From the NCBI GenBank assembly GCA_934047225.1, contig OW203988.1, positions 9,520,229-9,584,228 of the forward strand: a stretch of DNA of 64,000 nt. The letters run 5' to 3'. The number at the start of each line of letters is the position of its first letter. The first letter of the stretch is position 1. This DNA is from Ypsolopha sequella (lineage: Eukaryota; Arthropoda; Insecta; Lepidoptera; Ypsolophidae). The notes under the pieces are model-generated. The model was given only the letters and a program-made list of their open reading frames with translations, was not told where the DNA came from and ran no database searches. The position numbers were made by a program, and so were the translations under genes. Positions 1-10,190 of this stretch are shown here, piece by piece.

Positions 1-323
1 TTGCAGTTGTGGTCACATCGGGCTGTCTGTCACAACCACAGGGTTTCCGATCTTGCTTGTTCGGGTTGACAATCAAACGAGCGGAGCTGGAAAATCATGA
101 CCCAAGAAAATTCTTTGAAGCTTTTGTAGAGTTTCCTGTGCACTTTTCAACAAATTTTGAAAGAGTTTTACCGATTTAAAGAGATAAAATCTATTTTTGA
201 ACACTACTCTGATGTGTCGTTATTTTTATGATTCCGTAAAAAAGCTGAGTCCCTACAGCAATGCTTTGTAGTCTGTCTCTTTGCATCGTAAGTAGCTGAG
301 TTGGGCGTTTTACGGAGGACAAT

Positions 324-461
324 AAAGCTGATTTTAAAGGGTTTAGTTTTAGGTTTAGTGCTGTCAAAACTAAAATGTTTGCAAGATAATTTAGTTCGTT
401 GGAGTACTATTTCGCAACGAAGTTTTACTTTTGACGGCACTAAAACTTTAAAATCAGCTTT
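324..461. mobile_element. Short TIR element (MITE), family with GTGCTGTCAAAACTAAA arms
   Basis: Foldback of 138 bp. The left arm begins aaagctgattttaaa and the right ends tttaaaatcagcttt. Further inside, gtttagtgctgtcaaaacta faces ttttgacggcactaaaac. The same arm motif recurs at 15768-16368 and 43275-43434, defining a family. No coding capacity. Confidence 0.75.
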
Positions 462-639
462 GATGTGGAAACTATTCTATGTGGTTTGTCACAGCGTATT
501 TTTAAGCAGACCAAATGTACATTGACAAAACTCATACATTGTTACGGGTTATAATGACAAATAAATCTCGAGGTCGATAGTTTATTTTTGCCAAAATATG
601 TAGTTTTTAATTTTGATCATCTCAAATCTGATAAAAACC

Positions 640-1086
640 TTTGAAATAACATTAAATGAAATATATTTATTTATTTAATGTAGGAGTATCAGATACACTT
701 AATACAGGTCGGTTTTAATGTAATATATTTGTGTTATTTACCAATGTATTTTGCATGCCTTAGTACATAACTTTTGTATGGCTTTATTGCAAATAAAATT
801 ATCTTATGTTATCTTATCTTAATTAAATAATATATGTCTATAGTTAATAGTTTTATGTAATAAATAATAATATGGGGAAATACACAGGGAAATAATAAAG
901 GTTGGGTTTATATAATTTAATATAAAAAATACACATGAATAAAATAAAAATATAGGAATAAGGAATAAATAATACTATAACTATATGCAATACATATAAT
1001 AAATATATGCCTATCTCCGCCCATTCGATTAGTCTTGCTAAGAAGAAGGGCAAGAAACTTAGCAAGATCATGTCTTCTTTTTTCAT
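640..1086. repeat. Dispersed repeat, longest copy (left part also at 35.9 kb, right part at 38.4 kb)
   Basis: The first part (cagatacacttaatacaggt) recurs at 35876-35995. The second part (aaggttgggtttatataatt through gattagtcttgctaagaaga) recurs at 38430-38635. Together the copies outline an element of about 440 bp. Class unknown; the 38 kb copy is joined to a tRNA-like head, suggesting a SINE relationship. Confidence 0.65.
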
Positions 1087-1172
1087 AATATTAGTTACAA
1101 CAACTAAATGTAAAAAGTAAAGTAAGTTTGTTTTTAAACTATAATCCTAATTTAGTAAATAAAATACCCAAG

Positions 1173-1860
1173 TTAAGAGGTGTCATCGCGCGCAAATCTG
1201 CATACAAACGCTGTCACAAAATTGTGGGGTGTTTATGGAAAGTTATAATAAATATTTAGGCTGAGTCCATTAACATTATCTAGATCTATGTTTAAGAATG
1301 GAGACCGCGTACAGCAAAGCGCAGCGTAGGCCGCCCTCGTGCCCGCTGGACTGACGATCTGAAGGACGTTGCGGGTGGCGGCTGGATGAGGATGACTGAG
1401 GACCGCCAAGAGTGGCGTAATATTGGGGAGGTCTATGTCCAGCAGTGGACAAATACGGACTGATGGATGGATGTTCAAGTAGAACTAAAAATCGTGAATT
1501 TTAAGTAATATCTTAACAACAAATCCCTAAAATACGTTAATTTAAAGGTTTTTTACCAAAACTGTATCTGAATGTACTTTTATTGTTTTAGATAAAATCA
1601 AAAAATAAATACAAATCAAACATCGAAAATGTCATCTAGTTTAATAATAACTGAAAGTAATGTTTCGAAACGTCTACAGTCTTGCCAAAATCATGTTTCT
1701 CGTGAAACAAGTTTACAATTTTGCGCCCGATTTTATTGTCCTCGCAAGATTCACATTTGGCCACACCCACAACTAAGTTGGCCGCGTCATGATGTCTTAA
1801 AGGCACAAATGAAACATTTCAGTTGATGGTGGCATTGGTCTGCAGGCGGCTATCTAAAAT
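1173..1860 (-). mobile_element. TTAAGAGG-ended repeat interrupted by an RTE fragment
   Basis: This is the reverse-oriented relative of 34660-35200 and 62060-62465. Shared blocks include the complements of gacgcgaccaactcagttgt, gcgaggacaataaaatcgtg and attactcaaatttcac. It begins ttaagaggtgtcatcgcg, facing atgacgcctcttaa at the end of the 62 kb copy. It is split near 1295-1475 by a LINE tail. Confidence 0.7.
1299..1463 (+). pseudogene. RTE-like LINE reverse transcriptase, C-terminal end
   Basis: Open frame of 54 codons ending in TGA, with RPRARWTDDL, then WMRMTEDRQEWRNIGE, then VYVQQWTNTD. This is the usual C-terminus of RTE-type endonuclease/reverse transcriptases in insects. It is followed by a (tggatg)n-like tail (1463-1474). 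5'-truncated, so a dead insertion, but its frame is unbroken, which suggests a young copy. Confidence 0.85.
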
Positions 1861-2482
1861 CAAACATTTCGCTTGTCGCAGCCTGTCACAAAATAGCGCA
1901 AGCAATCAGACCTATGACATTTCAAATAGAACTGTAGAAATAAAAGTATTATTTGAACCTATCCATAGTGTTCATAGCATAGCTGTTAATTAAAAAAAAA
2001 AGTTTTGTACTTACTGAATAAATAAAATTAAGTTTTCCGAAACTTACGGCAGAGAATATAAAGTATTACTACGTAAAGAAGCGACACTCACCTCCCCGCG
2101 CGAATTTAACGTCCCCCGCAAGTTAGTGGAAATCTGGAGTCAGGCAGAGCTCGATTACCACTCGTTTGCTGCGCGCGTGTTTTGTTACAAAGTTTTATCA
2201 CGATACTGATTTTTAATCTGTATGGTGCGTTATTGCAGTGTTTATGGATGACTGGAAAACTTTTTTTCAAAAATTATAATTGCGTGATCAAACCTTACAA
2301 TTTCGTTCAGTAACGCATTTGGAACAATAAAATCAGTATTTATAACTTTCCATGTTTTGACAAGTTTTCATTTTTTTTCCAAAATTTATGTTTGAGTAGT
2401 TGTTAATTATATGATGATCATTTATGCATACGAAACTATATAGGTACTTACTAAGCTTAGGCATACTATATATATATATATA

Positions 2483-3799
2483 CATTCTGTGTAAAAACTA
2501 TCGGGAATTGTTCAATAAAACCAAAAAAATCATTTATTCGCCAAAATTTATTTTGTCGCCTTCAAAATAGGCCTCTTCGCTTGCAATACAGCCACGCCAG
2601 CGCTTGACCCAGTCCTCCATACATTTTTTGTAAGCTGTTTGGGGTATGTTCTTTAACTCCTTTAGCGAATTTTCTGTTATAGCTTCAATCGACTCGAAAC
2701 GTCTTCCTCGAAGTGGTAACTTTCGCCTCGGGAACAGGAAAAACTCAGACGGAGCCATATCAGGTGAGTACGGCGCTTGGTCGATGACATTCGTCGAGTT
2801 TTTGGCTAAAAACTCTTGCACGATTATGGCTTTGTGCGATGGTGCATTATCATGGTGTAAAATCCACGAATTGTCGTTCCATAAATCTGGCCGTTTTCGG
2901 CGGATATTCTCACGCAAACGCCTCATGACGCCTAAACAACATTCTTTATTCACCGTTTGTCCCTCTGGAAGAAATTCATAGTGCACTACACGGCGGCAAT
3001 CGAAGAAAACTGTCAGCATAACCTTGATTTTCGAGCGGCTTTGACACGGTTTTTTTGGTTTCGGTACGTTTTCGAGGCGCCATTCTGAAGACTGTTGACT
3101 TGTTTGCATATCGTACTCATAAACCCATGTCTCGTTGCCAGTTATTATGCGGTTCATGAAGGTGGAGTCCGTAGAAGATCGGGAAATCATGTCTTCAGCA
3201 ACCTGCTTTCGATGCTCTTTTTGGACAAAATTAAGCTCTTTTGGAACTAATCGTGCAGCGACGCGTTTCATGCCCAAAATGTCCGTCAGAATATTATGAA
3301 CGGACTTAAAAGATACGTTTACCTCTAGAGCTAACTCTCTAAGACTAATACGACAATTTTCAAGCACCAGACTCTTGATTAGATTGGTGTTTTCATCATT
3401 TGCAGCGGTTGGGGTCGACCAGTACAAGGCAAATCAGTTACCACTTGTCGGCCTTCTTTAAATACTTTATACCATGCATAAACCCGTGTTTTTGAGATAC
3501 ACGAATCACCTTTAGTCTTCTGCAACATTTTTAGTGATTCGGCACAGGAAATCTCGTTTGATACGCAAAATTTAAGGCAAACTCTTTGTTCAACAAATGC
3601 TTCCATAGCAAAATCGCAGAACACTTAAAACAACGAAATACAAAAACAACAGCTGTAATTACACTGAGTGACATATTGCGCTCAAAGTTCGCGCGGTAAC
3701 TCAGTACAGTGCTACCAACTTACGAAAAAAAAAGTAGGTCGATATGTTTACCGCACGTTCTGTAATTTATCAATTCCCGATACTTTTTACACAGAGTAG
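2483..3799 (-). mobile_element. mariner-family transposon
   Basis: An element of 1,317 bp, the typical mariner size. Terminal repeats contain tctgtgtaaaaactatcggg (2486 on) and the complement of tctgtgtaaaaagtatcggg (to 3795), one mismatch in 25. It is flanked by TA on both sides and inserted in a (TA)n stretch. It encodes one transposase frame broken by a frameshift. Confidence 0.93.
2534..3624 (-). pseudogene. Broken mariner transposase
   Basis: The N-terminal part (3624 to about 3400) has the paired helix-turn-helix region, with SCAESLKML-like and SKTRVYAWYKVFKEGR segments. The rest runs in another frame from about 3427 to 2534, so one frameshift lies near 3400-3425. The catalytic core shows TGNETW where active mariners have TGDE.W (first Asp to Asn), an intact HHDNAPSH, and MAPSEFF where the third Asp (D34D) is usual. 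With two of three catalytic positions changed plus the frameshift, the copy cannot transpose by itself. Confidence 0.9.
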
Positions 3800-3825
3800 T
3801 ATATATACTTTTAAAGTAACGAAAA

Positions 3826-3866
3826 AGCAGCGGTAACTCAGGGGTAGAACGCTGGCCTCTTAATAT
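3826..3866 (+). repeat. SINE-1 head fragment
   Basis: The phrase gcggtaactcaggggtagaa followed by cgctggcctct equals the tRNA-like head of the SINE copies at 7420-7765 and 39862-40206. Only about 40 bp remain, ending in an AT-rich run. Confidence 0.65.
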
Positions 3867-4301
3867 ATGTATATATATATATTTAATACTGATTAATCCA
3901 CGGGGAACCAGAAATTGGACTACGCTAAAATTTAGGAAGAGAATCACATAAGTTGCTGACTTATATTGTGTCCCTCTCGGGCGACGACGCTCACACGATT
4001 GCTGCCAGCCCTAGACTAGCTCACGCACACACACAAGCGTGTGCGGACAAGCCAGATGCGCGTGTGAGAGTGTAGGTAAATAACTTGAGCCTTGACTATG
4101 AAGTGACGGGGGTGTGCTTACGGTTACTTACTTTATATTCTCTGCCCATGGCCCCATACGAGGCGCGAACAAAGAAGTATTCGCTTCAAAAAGGTATAAG
4201 GAGATAACTAAAACCTCTGCCACGGGAAGTCAGTTCACATTTTCATATAGTTATCAAGTACTTTCCATGACAATTAAAGATTAGAATAAATTTAGAAGCA
4301 C

Positions 4302-4535
4302 TTGAGGAGCTCCGGAACAAAAACCGATAATTCGACTTCATGTATTTTACAGGAAACATTAATTCATTACGGATTTTATTTTTTGATAAACAGATCTAAA
4401 ATATGAAAATGGTATGTTTATAATGGATAGCTAAAATAGGTAAGATAAAAAAAAATCTAGTGTTAACATTAATAGTTTCCTTAATATCGGGTTTTGAATA
4501 GTGGTTTTATCAGTTTTTGTTCCGGAACTCCTCAA
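4302..4535. mobile_element. 234-bp MITE with 28-bp TIRs
   Basis: The left end ttgaggagctccggaacaaa faces the right end tttgttccggaactcctcaa; the repeats match over 28 bp with one mismatch. The interior is AT-rich and non-coding. It lies about 0.4 kb downstream of the PAPS-loop exon, in the following intron. Confidence 0.85.
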
Positions 4536-4959
4536 TTGTATTTTGGAGCTCAATTTCTTGAAAGACAACATTAAACAAATGGAGGAAAATCGTATTTTCT
4601 AAACTTTGGCAGATATCGAGATTCGGGTCTCGAGAGCAGACCCTAAAAGTTCCGGAGATTTACCGCAACAAACGGGAAAGATTCTTACATTTCCATTTAC
4701 ACATTAAGTAAGCTCACAGGTAAGCCAACCCATTTCCACCTCTATTTCCCACTGACTGAGATTATTTCAAATTGACAATTGCAGAAATTAGATATTTGTG
4801 TACAATGGACATTTGGCATTTTAAACAAAACACCGGTTTCCCACAGAGGTAGACTTAACAATCCTGACATACCACTTCGGCTGCTCCTCAACCCGAATAT
4901 TCCTCCATATTGTATTTCTTATTAGGCCAAAAAAACAAGCAAGAAAAAGAAGAACTAAC

Positions 4960-5180
4960 CAATCTAGTCCTTTTAAATAATTGTTGTTATTGAAGAACTG
5001 CAACTCCTCATATGTCGAAGGGCTGGGTAGGTTCGGCACCAGGCTAGGATGCATGGCTAGGAAGGTGTAGAGCGCTGTGCTGCCCGTCTTCTGGGGTCCA
5101 ATGACGAGAACCTTCGGGAGGGTTCCGCACCATTTGTTCTTGGCCCAGATGCGGCGGTGTCGGACGTCGTCGCAAGGGTT
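4960..5180 (-). CDS. sfl: NDST (sulfateless) exon with PAPS-binding loop of the sulfotransferase domain
   Basis: A 221-nt exon that opens [18 protein letters not shown], then [20 protein letters not shown], then [11 protein letters not shown] and [30 protein letters not shown] is the 5'-phosphosulfate-binding loop. Its lysine matches the catalytic Lys of NDST1 (Lys614, from memory). Acceptor gattcccag, donor GATTG/GTTAGT, leaving two bases of a Trp codon. The rest of the sulfotransferase domain (about 250 residues in relatives) and the stop must lie beyond position 1, since nothing in 1-4959 continues it. Confidence 0.96.
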
Positions 5181-5344
5181 CTGGGAATCAAAGATATGAC
5201 AATAAAAAAGTCTGCTCAGTCAGCGAAAAAATATTCGTTTCGTTAATGCAGTCTGCTTTTACAGACGGTTCATTGGATTCTCCACATTAATTTTCAAACT
5301 GTGACATTCATCCAGCACTAACGTTACTACAGTGCTACAAAGAT

Positions 5345-5757
5345 CTTAAGGGTCGGAGTTCCGAGATTGGGCAAAACAGGGTTCGGGGTTATGGCTTTTT
5401 AAGATAGTAAAATATTAATTTCTGAACAAAATAAATACCACTTGTTACCTTACAAGATGAAGTACAGGTTCTTTAAAAAAAATCTTGGCACTAATGTATA
5501 GTAACTTCAGAAAAAAAAAACAGGATGTCAAGTTCAGGTTACACCCGTAGCGCTGCAATGCTATTCAAGAGATTTTCTTGAAATTCCTGTTTTTTTTTCT
5601 GAAGTTACTATACATTATTGCCGTGATTTTTTTTTAATGAACCTGCACTTCATTTTGTAAGGTAACAAGTGGTATTTATTTTGTTCAGAAATTTGAATGT
5701 TTACCGTCTTAAAAAGCCATAACCCCGAACCCCGAATCTCGGAACACCGACCCTTAA
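5345..5757. mobile_element. 410-bp long-hairpin element
   Basis: Two arms of about 175-185 bp (5345-5525 and 5580-5757) are near-perfect inverted copies around a loop of about 50 bp. Shared phrases include cttgttaccttacaagatga/ttttgtaaggtaacaag, gtatagtaacttcag/ctgaagttactatac and gggttcggggttatggcttt. The right end shares its cttaagg with the start of the next TTAA element. It lies in the intron about 165 bp upstream of the PAPS-loop exon. Confidence 0.85.
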
Positions 5758-6165
5758 GGCGATATGCGAAAAAAATATTCTTTTCTGTGTATTTCTTGAA
5801 ATACACGACAAATTTTAATAAATTTCTGGTGCATTTTGACTATATAATCTTGGGTTTTGAAATTGGAAAACATGTTTCTATAAATTTTCCTCAATAGAAA
5901 TAATTATTGGAATTAGGTCTTCAAACACACTTTTCCTCCTCGTTTGACAAATAGGAACAGAACAGAACTCAAACATATTTTATTAGGTGTGTTTCAACAA
6001 TATCTAGAGATTGGATATTTGTAATTTTGCTAGCTATTTTTGTTTTTTTTAATAAAAATATGAAACCAATTTTTTTCCCTTTTGCCCCGAATCTGCCCCT
6101 CCCGCACTGCGCGATTTTTCGCTTGGAATGACAGTGACAAAAATAAAATTCGCATAGCCTCTTAA
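5753..6165 (-). mobile_element. TTAA-bounded element, subfamily A
   Basis: Bounded by ttaaggcgatatgcg and cgcatagcctcttaa, 413 bp with TTAA at both edges. It is an inverted relative of 30370-30791: both share cgtgtatttc..gaaatacac, ctagagat..ggat and gtcactgtca. Non-coding and non-autonomous. TTAA flanks recall piggyBac target sites, but the GGCG ends do not match the usual CCC start. Confidence 0.75.
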
Positions 6166-6169
6166 TGCG

Positions 6170-6285
6170 CATGGATTGGTTATGAACAAAATCGGAACTA
6201 AAGGCGCTACTATACTCCTTGTTCCACAGCTGCCCTCCTCTGTGACTGTATGTATGTGTATGACATAACTCAGTTTTTAGGTGTA
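6170..6285 (-). repeat. Copy of the TACAAGG MITE interior
   Basis: The complement of ctgtggaacaaggagtatag, followed by the complement of tagttccgattttg, matches the 60.3-61.1 kb repeat units. It directly abuts the TTAA element. Confidence 0.6.
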
Positions 6286-6562
6286 TATGGTACGGGTAAT
6301 ATCGGGTATTATCCGCTTCGTTCGGCTCCCGAATTTATTTAATCGCACAACAAAAATACTATTTTGCACACTAAATTTGCACATCAAAAAAGTACTGTTG
6401 CACACTAAAATACTAATGGTGCTCTTATAGGATTTCTCGGTTTTCATAAAAAAAAAAATAACCACGAATTCTAATCTAAGTATCCTAACCTACCGGCTCT
6501 CTTCTGCGCTGAAGGATTTCTGTTTGCAAATTTAGTGTACAAAATGGTATTTTTGAGGCGTA

Positions 6563-6616
6563 AATAAAAATATCACTTTATTTATCATATATGATAAATA
6601 AAGTGATATTTTTATT
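6563..6616. repeat. Perfect 54-bp palindrome
   Basis: Two 27-nt arms (tatcactttatttatcata and complement) with no spacer, bounded by aataaaaa/tttttatt. It can form a cruciform or hairpin. Confidence 0.9.
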
Positions 6617-6669
6617 GTTTGTTTCCGATTTCTGTGCGTGTAGCAACCTAACACGCTCCTTCTCTCTTC

Positions 6670-7088
6670 GTCGCACCTATTTTTTTTTTATTTATGTTAA
6701 TTTAACATTACCTAAGCGTTGAGTAAACCTAGGTTTATACGGGCTTTATAGGTTATATAATATTAGTAAGCGAAACTAAAAAAATATATCATCGTCCATA
6801 TAACAAACATTTTATATGAGGGCTATGCAAAATTCATAACTTTTTTTTCGCTTTCATTTGATTTCATAAACTAGTACGGCTTTTAGTTTTGTCTTTTGTT
6901 AAAAATCTAAGGCACAAGTACATAAACTGAGAAATTTTTACTTATTTTTAACAAGTCATGTAAAACTAATGTTTTAAGTTTTGTTTTATTTTTAGTTCTA
7001 TTTTTTATTTTTTGTAGGAATCTAAAAATTGTATGTACTGTACCAGTGATAATAAATAAATCATTCATTCATTCATTCATTCATTCAT
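6670..7088 (+). repeat. Probable retroelement 3' end with (ATTC)n tail
   Basis: AT-rich sequence ends in a microsatellite of attc units (about 7062-7088) after gtgataataaataaat, as retroelement tails often do. The body is not recognised. Confidence 0.4.
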
Positions 7089-7419
7089 ATAGTAGACAGT
7101 TTGGCTGATCGGGGTAATTTTAAGAAAAAAAAAGTTGCGAATTTGTCTGAGCCTCCTTAGCGAAAGATGTTCATCTAGACGAGTACTCTCTATGTTCTGA
7201 GTTTTGCGTACTAATTATTTAACCTTATATAGTATGTATATAATACCTATACAGACAGACAGATACTGAAACTTTGTTTTTACTGGATTGCCGCAATTCC
7301 TGGAAACAATGTTATTATATAGCTTGTATAGAAACCTTAAATACAAGTATTGAGAAGAAAATATTTGCACTTTTGAGTAAAAAAATACACTAAAAAATAT
7401 ATAGGTACATAAAAATTCA

Positions 7420-7765
7420 TGTACGTCACGTCATCAATCCCCGAGGGGGTAACAGAAGTGTTCCGAGTGTGAACTGTGAAATGCAAGTCATAGTCCATAC
7501 TCGGTGCACCCGCGTTTCTCCGACGATTATTACGTCCCAATGTGATGAGTGGTGAGCTCTATCGCCATTCTTCGGGCACAAATACCCGCGTTTTAGGGCA
7601 TGTAGGTTTCCTTACGATGTTTCCTTCACCGTTCAGCAAGTGGTAAGTAAGAGCAAACACTATGCACATGAATTCCGAAAAACTCATTGGTACATGCCCA
7701 ACCGGGGATCGAACCTGGATCTCAAGATTGAGAGGCCAGCGTTCTACCCCTGAGCTACCACTCAT
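7420..7765 (-). repeat. SINE-1, near full-length copy
   Basis: tRNA-derived SINE of about 345 bp. The head (7765 to about 7690) has an A-box-like gtagctcaggggtagaa and a B box ggttcgatccc. The middle reads tgaacggtgaaggaaacatcg. The tail holds cgagtgtgaactgtgaaa with a facing gactatgact copy (cgtgaa region) and ends before an AT-rich run. Related copies: 7975-8085, 37752-37865, 39862-40206 and fragments at 51690-51790 and 58600-58700. Pol III-type internal promoter inferred from the boxes. Confidence 0.85.
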
Positions 7766-7974
7766 TCAATTTATTGACAACGTTTTTGACGACTCGCCAA
7801 TTTGACATGTAATGGTGTATCAGATTACACATACTAACATGTATGTATAATTGTATAATTATATTATAAAATCAACATTTCTTATTACTTGTTATTGAAT
7901 TACGATAGACCAGATTATAATTTTAAAGAAGTTTTTGCTTTCTTTTCTTCTACATAATTAGGCTATATATAGTA

Positions 7975-8085
7975 AGAGCAAATACTGTGCACATGAATTC
8001 CGAAAAACTCATTGGTACATGCCACAGAACTATAACCAACCGGGGATCGAACCTGGATCTCAAGATTGAGAGGCCAGCGAACAAA
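7975..8085 (-). repeat. SINE-1, 3'-truncated copy
   Basis: Shares aattccgaaaaactcattgg, then cggggatcgaacctggatct, with the copy at 7420-7765. The head is replaced after gaggccagcg by unrelated aacaaaacccgcgccacc. Its middle lacks the gtgaaggaaac block. Confidence 0.75.
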
Positions 8086-8483
8086 ACCCGCGCCACCGCC
8101 GTTTTTGAAAATAAAATAATGTTATTATGGATGGTTGTCTCGTTACATATAAACATTCACACAGATACAATAATATTTTAAACATTCAGTGCCCTCCGCC
8201 GTATGCATAATATTGCATGACATGACATAACAAGACAGACCGGTACACTACTTGCATTATAACATCACAGCCCACGAGAAACTGGTATCAACTAACTAAT
8301 GAAACGTATCAACTACTTGGTATTCCATTGACTCGTCAACGAGTTGATGAAGTTTTGATCGAACTCTTCTCATTATAATGCATCGCAGATCTTCGTTGCG
8401 TGACTTTTGAAGCCAATTTGAAACTTATAACATATTTTTATCAACACTCATATCGTAAATCCTGATTATGAACTAAAAAATAG

Positions 8484-8538
8484 TGAATTAACATTATATC
8501 ATTGCAGTATAGAAAACTGCAATGATATTATGTTAATT
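8484..8538. repeat. Short hairpin
   Basis: aattaacattatatcattgc and its near complement face each other around a loop of about 8 nt, arms about 23 bp. No family assigned. Confidence 0.7.
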
Positions 8539-10139
8539 TATATCTCCTTGCGATGGATAAATCGCCAAGTGTTCAAACATATAAATTTATTTCTGTCATA
8601 GTTTCAAAAATAATGCATAATGATAATGACAACATTTTTTACGAACGTCTATCACACAGTTTTTTTTTTTAAGTACAGTTACGCTAAGTTGAAGAGGTTG
8701 TATATGAAATTGCCTACACGTACAAAACAATACCCGTCCAACTAAGGAGGTTAGAGGTTAGAAGTAACGACGAGGTTAGGTTAGGTTGTAAGGAGGTTAC
8801 ATTTAAATTTATTTTCGGCCATTTATTGTCTATGGTGAGGCGGGCATTTTGGTTAAAGTTTGTTTCATAAAATAATACCTATGCCATAATGTTGGCACCA
8901 ACGACTTCTAAACGAGATGATTGGAAGAAACAAAATTGTATGTCTATGGATTGAATGAAATTGCATAACAGCATAGGTACTATTCTATGAAACGCACTTT
9001 TAGTTGGCGCCATGGTTAACGTTACAGAGAAATTTTACTTTGTTTTTGTGGATCAAAAATTTAATTTTGGTCTAAAATGGCTGACAGCAGTCATAAGGAT
9101 GATAATTTGAATACAACTGACATTCTAGAAACAGCGATGGAAAGGACGAACCATATTTACCAGAAAAATCAAAAACGGCTTTAATGTTATCAATAAATTT
9201 TGGACTGGAAACAGGTACGTAACCACCTATTGCATGACTGTTGATAAAGTAGTGTATGAAACTACACATAACGAGGTATTAAAACACTCGTATATACTAT
9301 TAACACTCTCGTGTTTTAATAATCTCTTTATGTGCCAGTTTCATAAACTACTAATTTTAGTTATCAAACTGTTAATTAAAATCAAAATGCAAACAAACAA
9401 AATTTAATAAGTAGATTTAAAACCTTAAAATCAACTTTCAACCAAGAGACAAATAATGGAAATTCGGCAATTTCATAGGTTTGCACCGAATATTATTTGA
9501 TATAGGGTTTTTCTTGTTATGAAGTTGAGGTGCAGTGGCATTCTCTTTTGGGCTACTACTGAACTATCACAATTAGGCCAATGAGCCAACCAATACTCGT
9601 CTCTATCAATAGCTAATAAAGTCTTTGATATACGCTTGAGTGTGATGGTCCGTTAGTACAAGGCTATTAAAAAACAAACTCAGTATCATATTTCGACAGC
9701 AAATCTCTATCAGTCACATTTATTGTATATTTTTTGTATCATTGCAAACCCAAATTTTAATGATACAAAGGAAATTAGTAGTCAACTGTTTCTTTGTGTT
9801 GGAATACTAATATTTGAGTATCAGAGCAACCAAAATTAGATTCGTTTGTTCAGCACTAGCCCACTGTTTGAATTAATCAGCTTAGAGCCCGTGTCACTTT
9901 AGAAGTCCCGTGAATAAAGGCATGTTGGTTCATATTCCAACGCTAATAAGGGGTCGTAGCGGTGGCGCCAGCTCTAGTTGTCGTGCATGCGTGCAGTGCA
10001 GCTCAAATGCATCAAAGCTAACATCCACATAAATAGATGACCTACTACCTGATTTAATTTGCAATAATCCGCAAATCGTGTACTATTCATGAGCATTTAA
10101 AGAACGAAGCACTCTTTGTAACGCAAATTTTGCCAAGAT

Positions 10140-10190
10140 TATATGTTTTTATTGCGAAATCCATCGCTTTGAATACTCTAATTAGGCTTT
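10140..10190. repeat. SINE-2 tail fragment
   Basis: tattgcgaaatccatcgctt then tgaatactcta matches the tail of the SINE-2 copies near 46300, 51096 and 51481. Confidence 0.55.

Larger units (their letters stand above)
2049..4147. mobile_element. Larger TIR-bordered element containing the mariner
   Basis: An 18-bp inverted repeat, ggcagagaatataaagta, lies at 2049-2066 and its complement at 4130-4147. Removing the mariner leaves about 780 bp, the size of a non-autonomous DNA transposon. A related stretch at 56260-56660 shares gaggcgcgaacaaagaag and gcggggaggt. No clear target duplication was seen, so the 18-bp match could be partly fortuitous. Confidence 0.5.
1..4959 (-). other. Intron 3' of the PAPS-loop exon (continues beyond left edge)
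   Basis: No host coding sequence was found. The stretch holds, in order: a short TIR element, a 640-1085 repeat, a TTAA-type repeat with an RTE insertion, a mariner inside a larger TIR-bordered unit, a SINE scrap and a 234-bp MITE. The remaining sequence (for example 462-640, 1860-2048, 4537-4959) is AT-rich and unremarkable. Confidence 0.7.

Noticed and set aside
7690..7765. tRNA-like sequence with a perfect B box
   Set aside because: No 7-bp acceptor pairing, and it continues into a repeated 3' body; it is the head of SINE-1.
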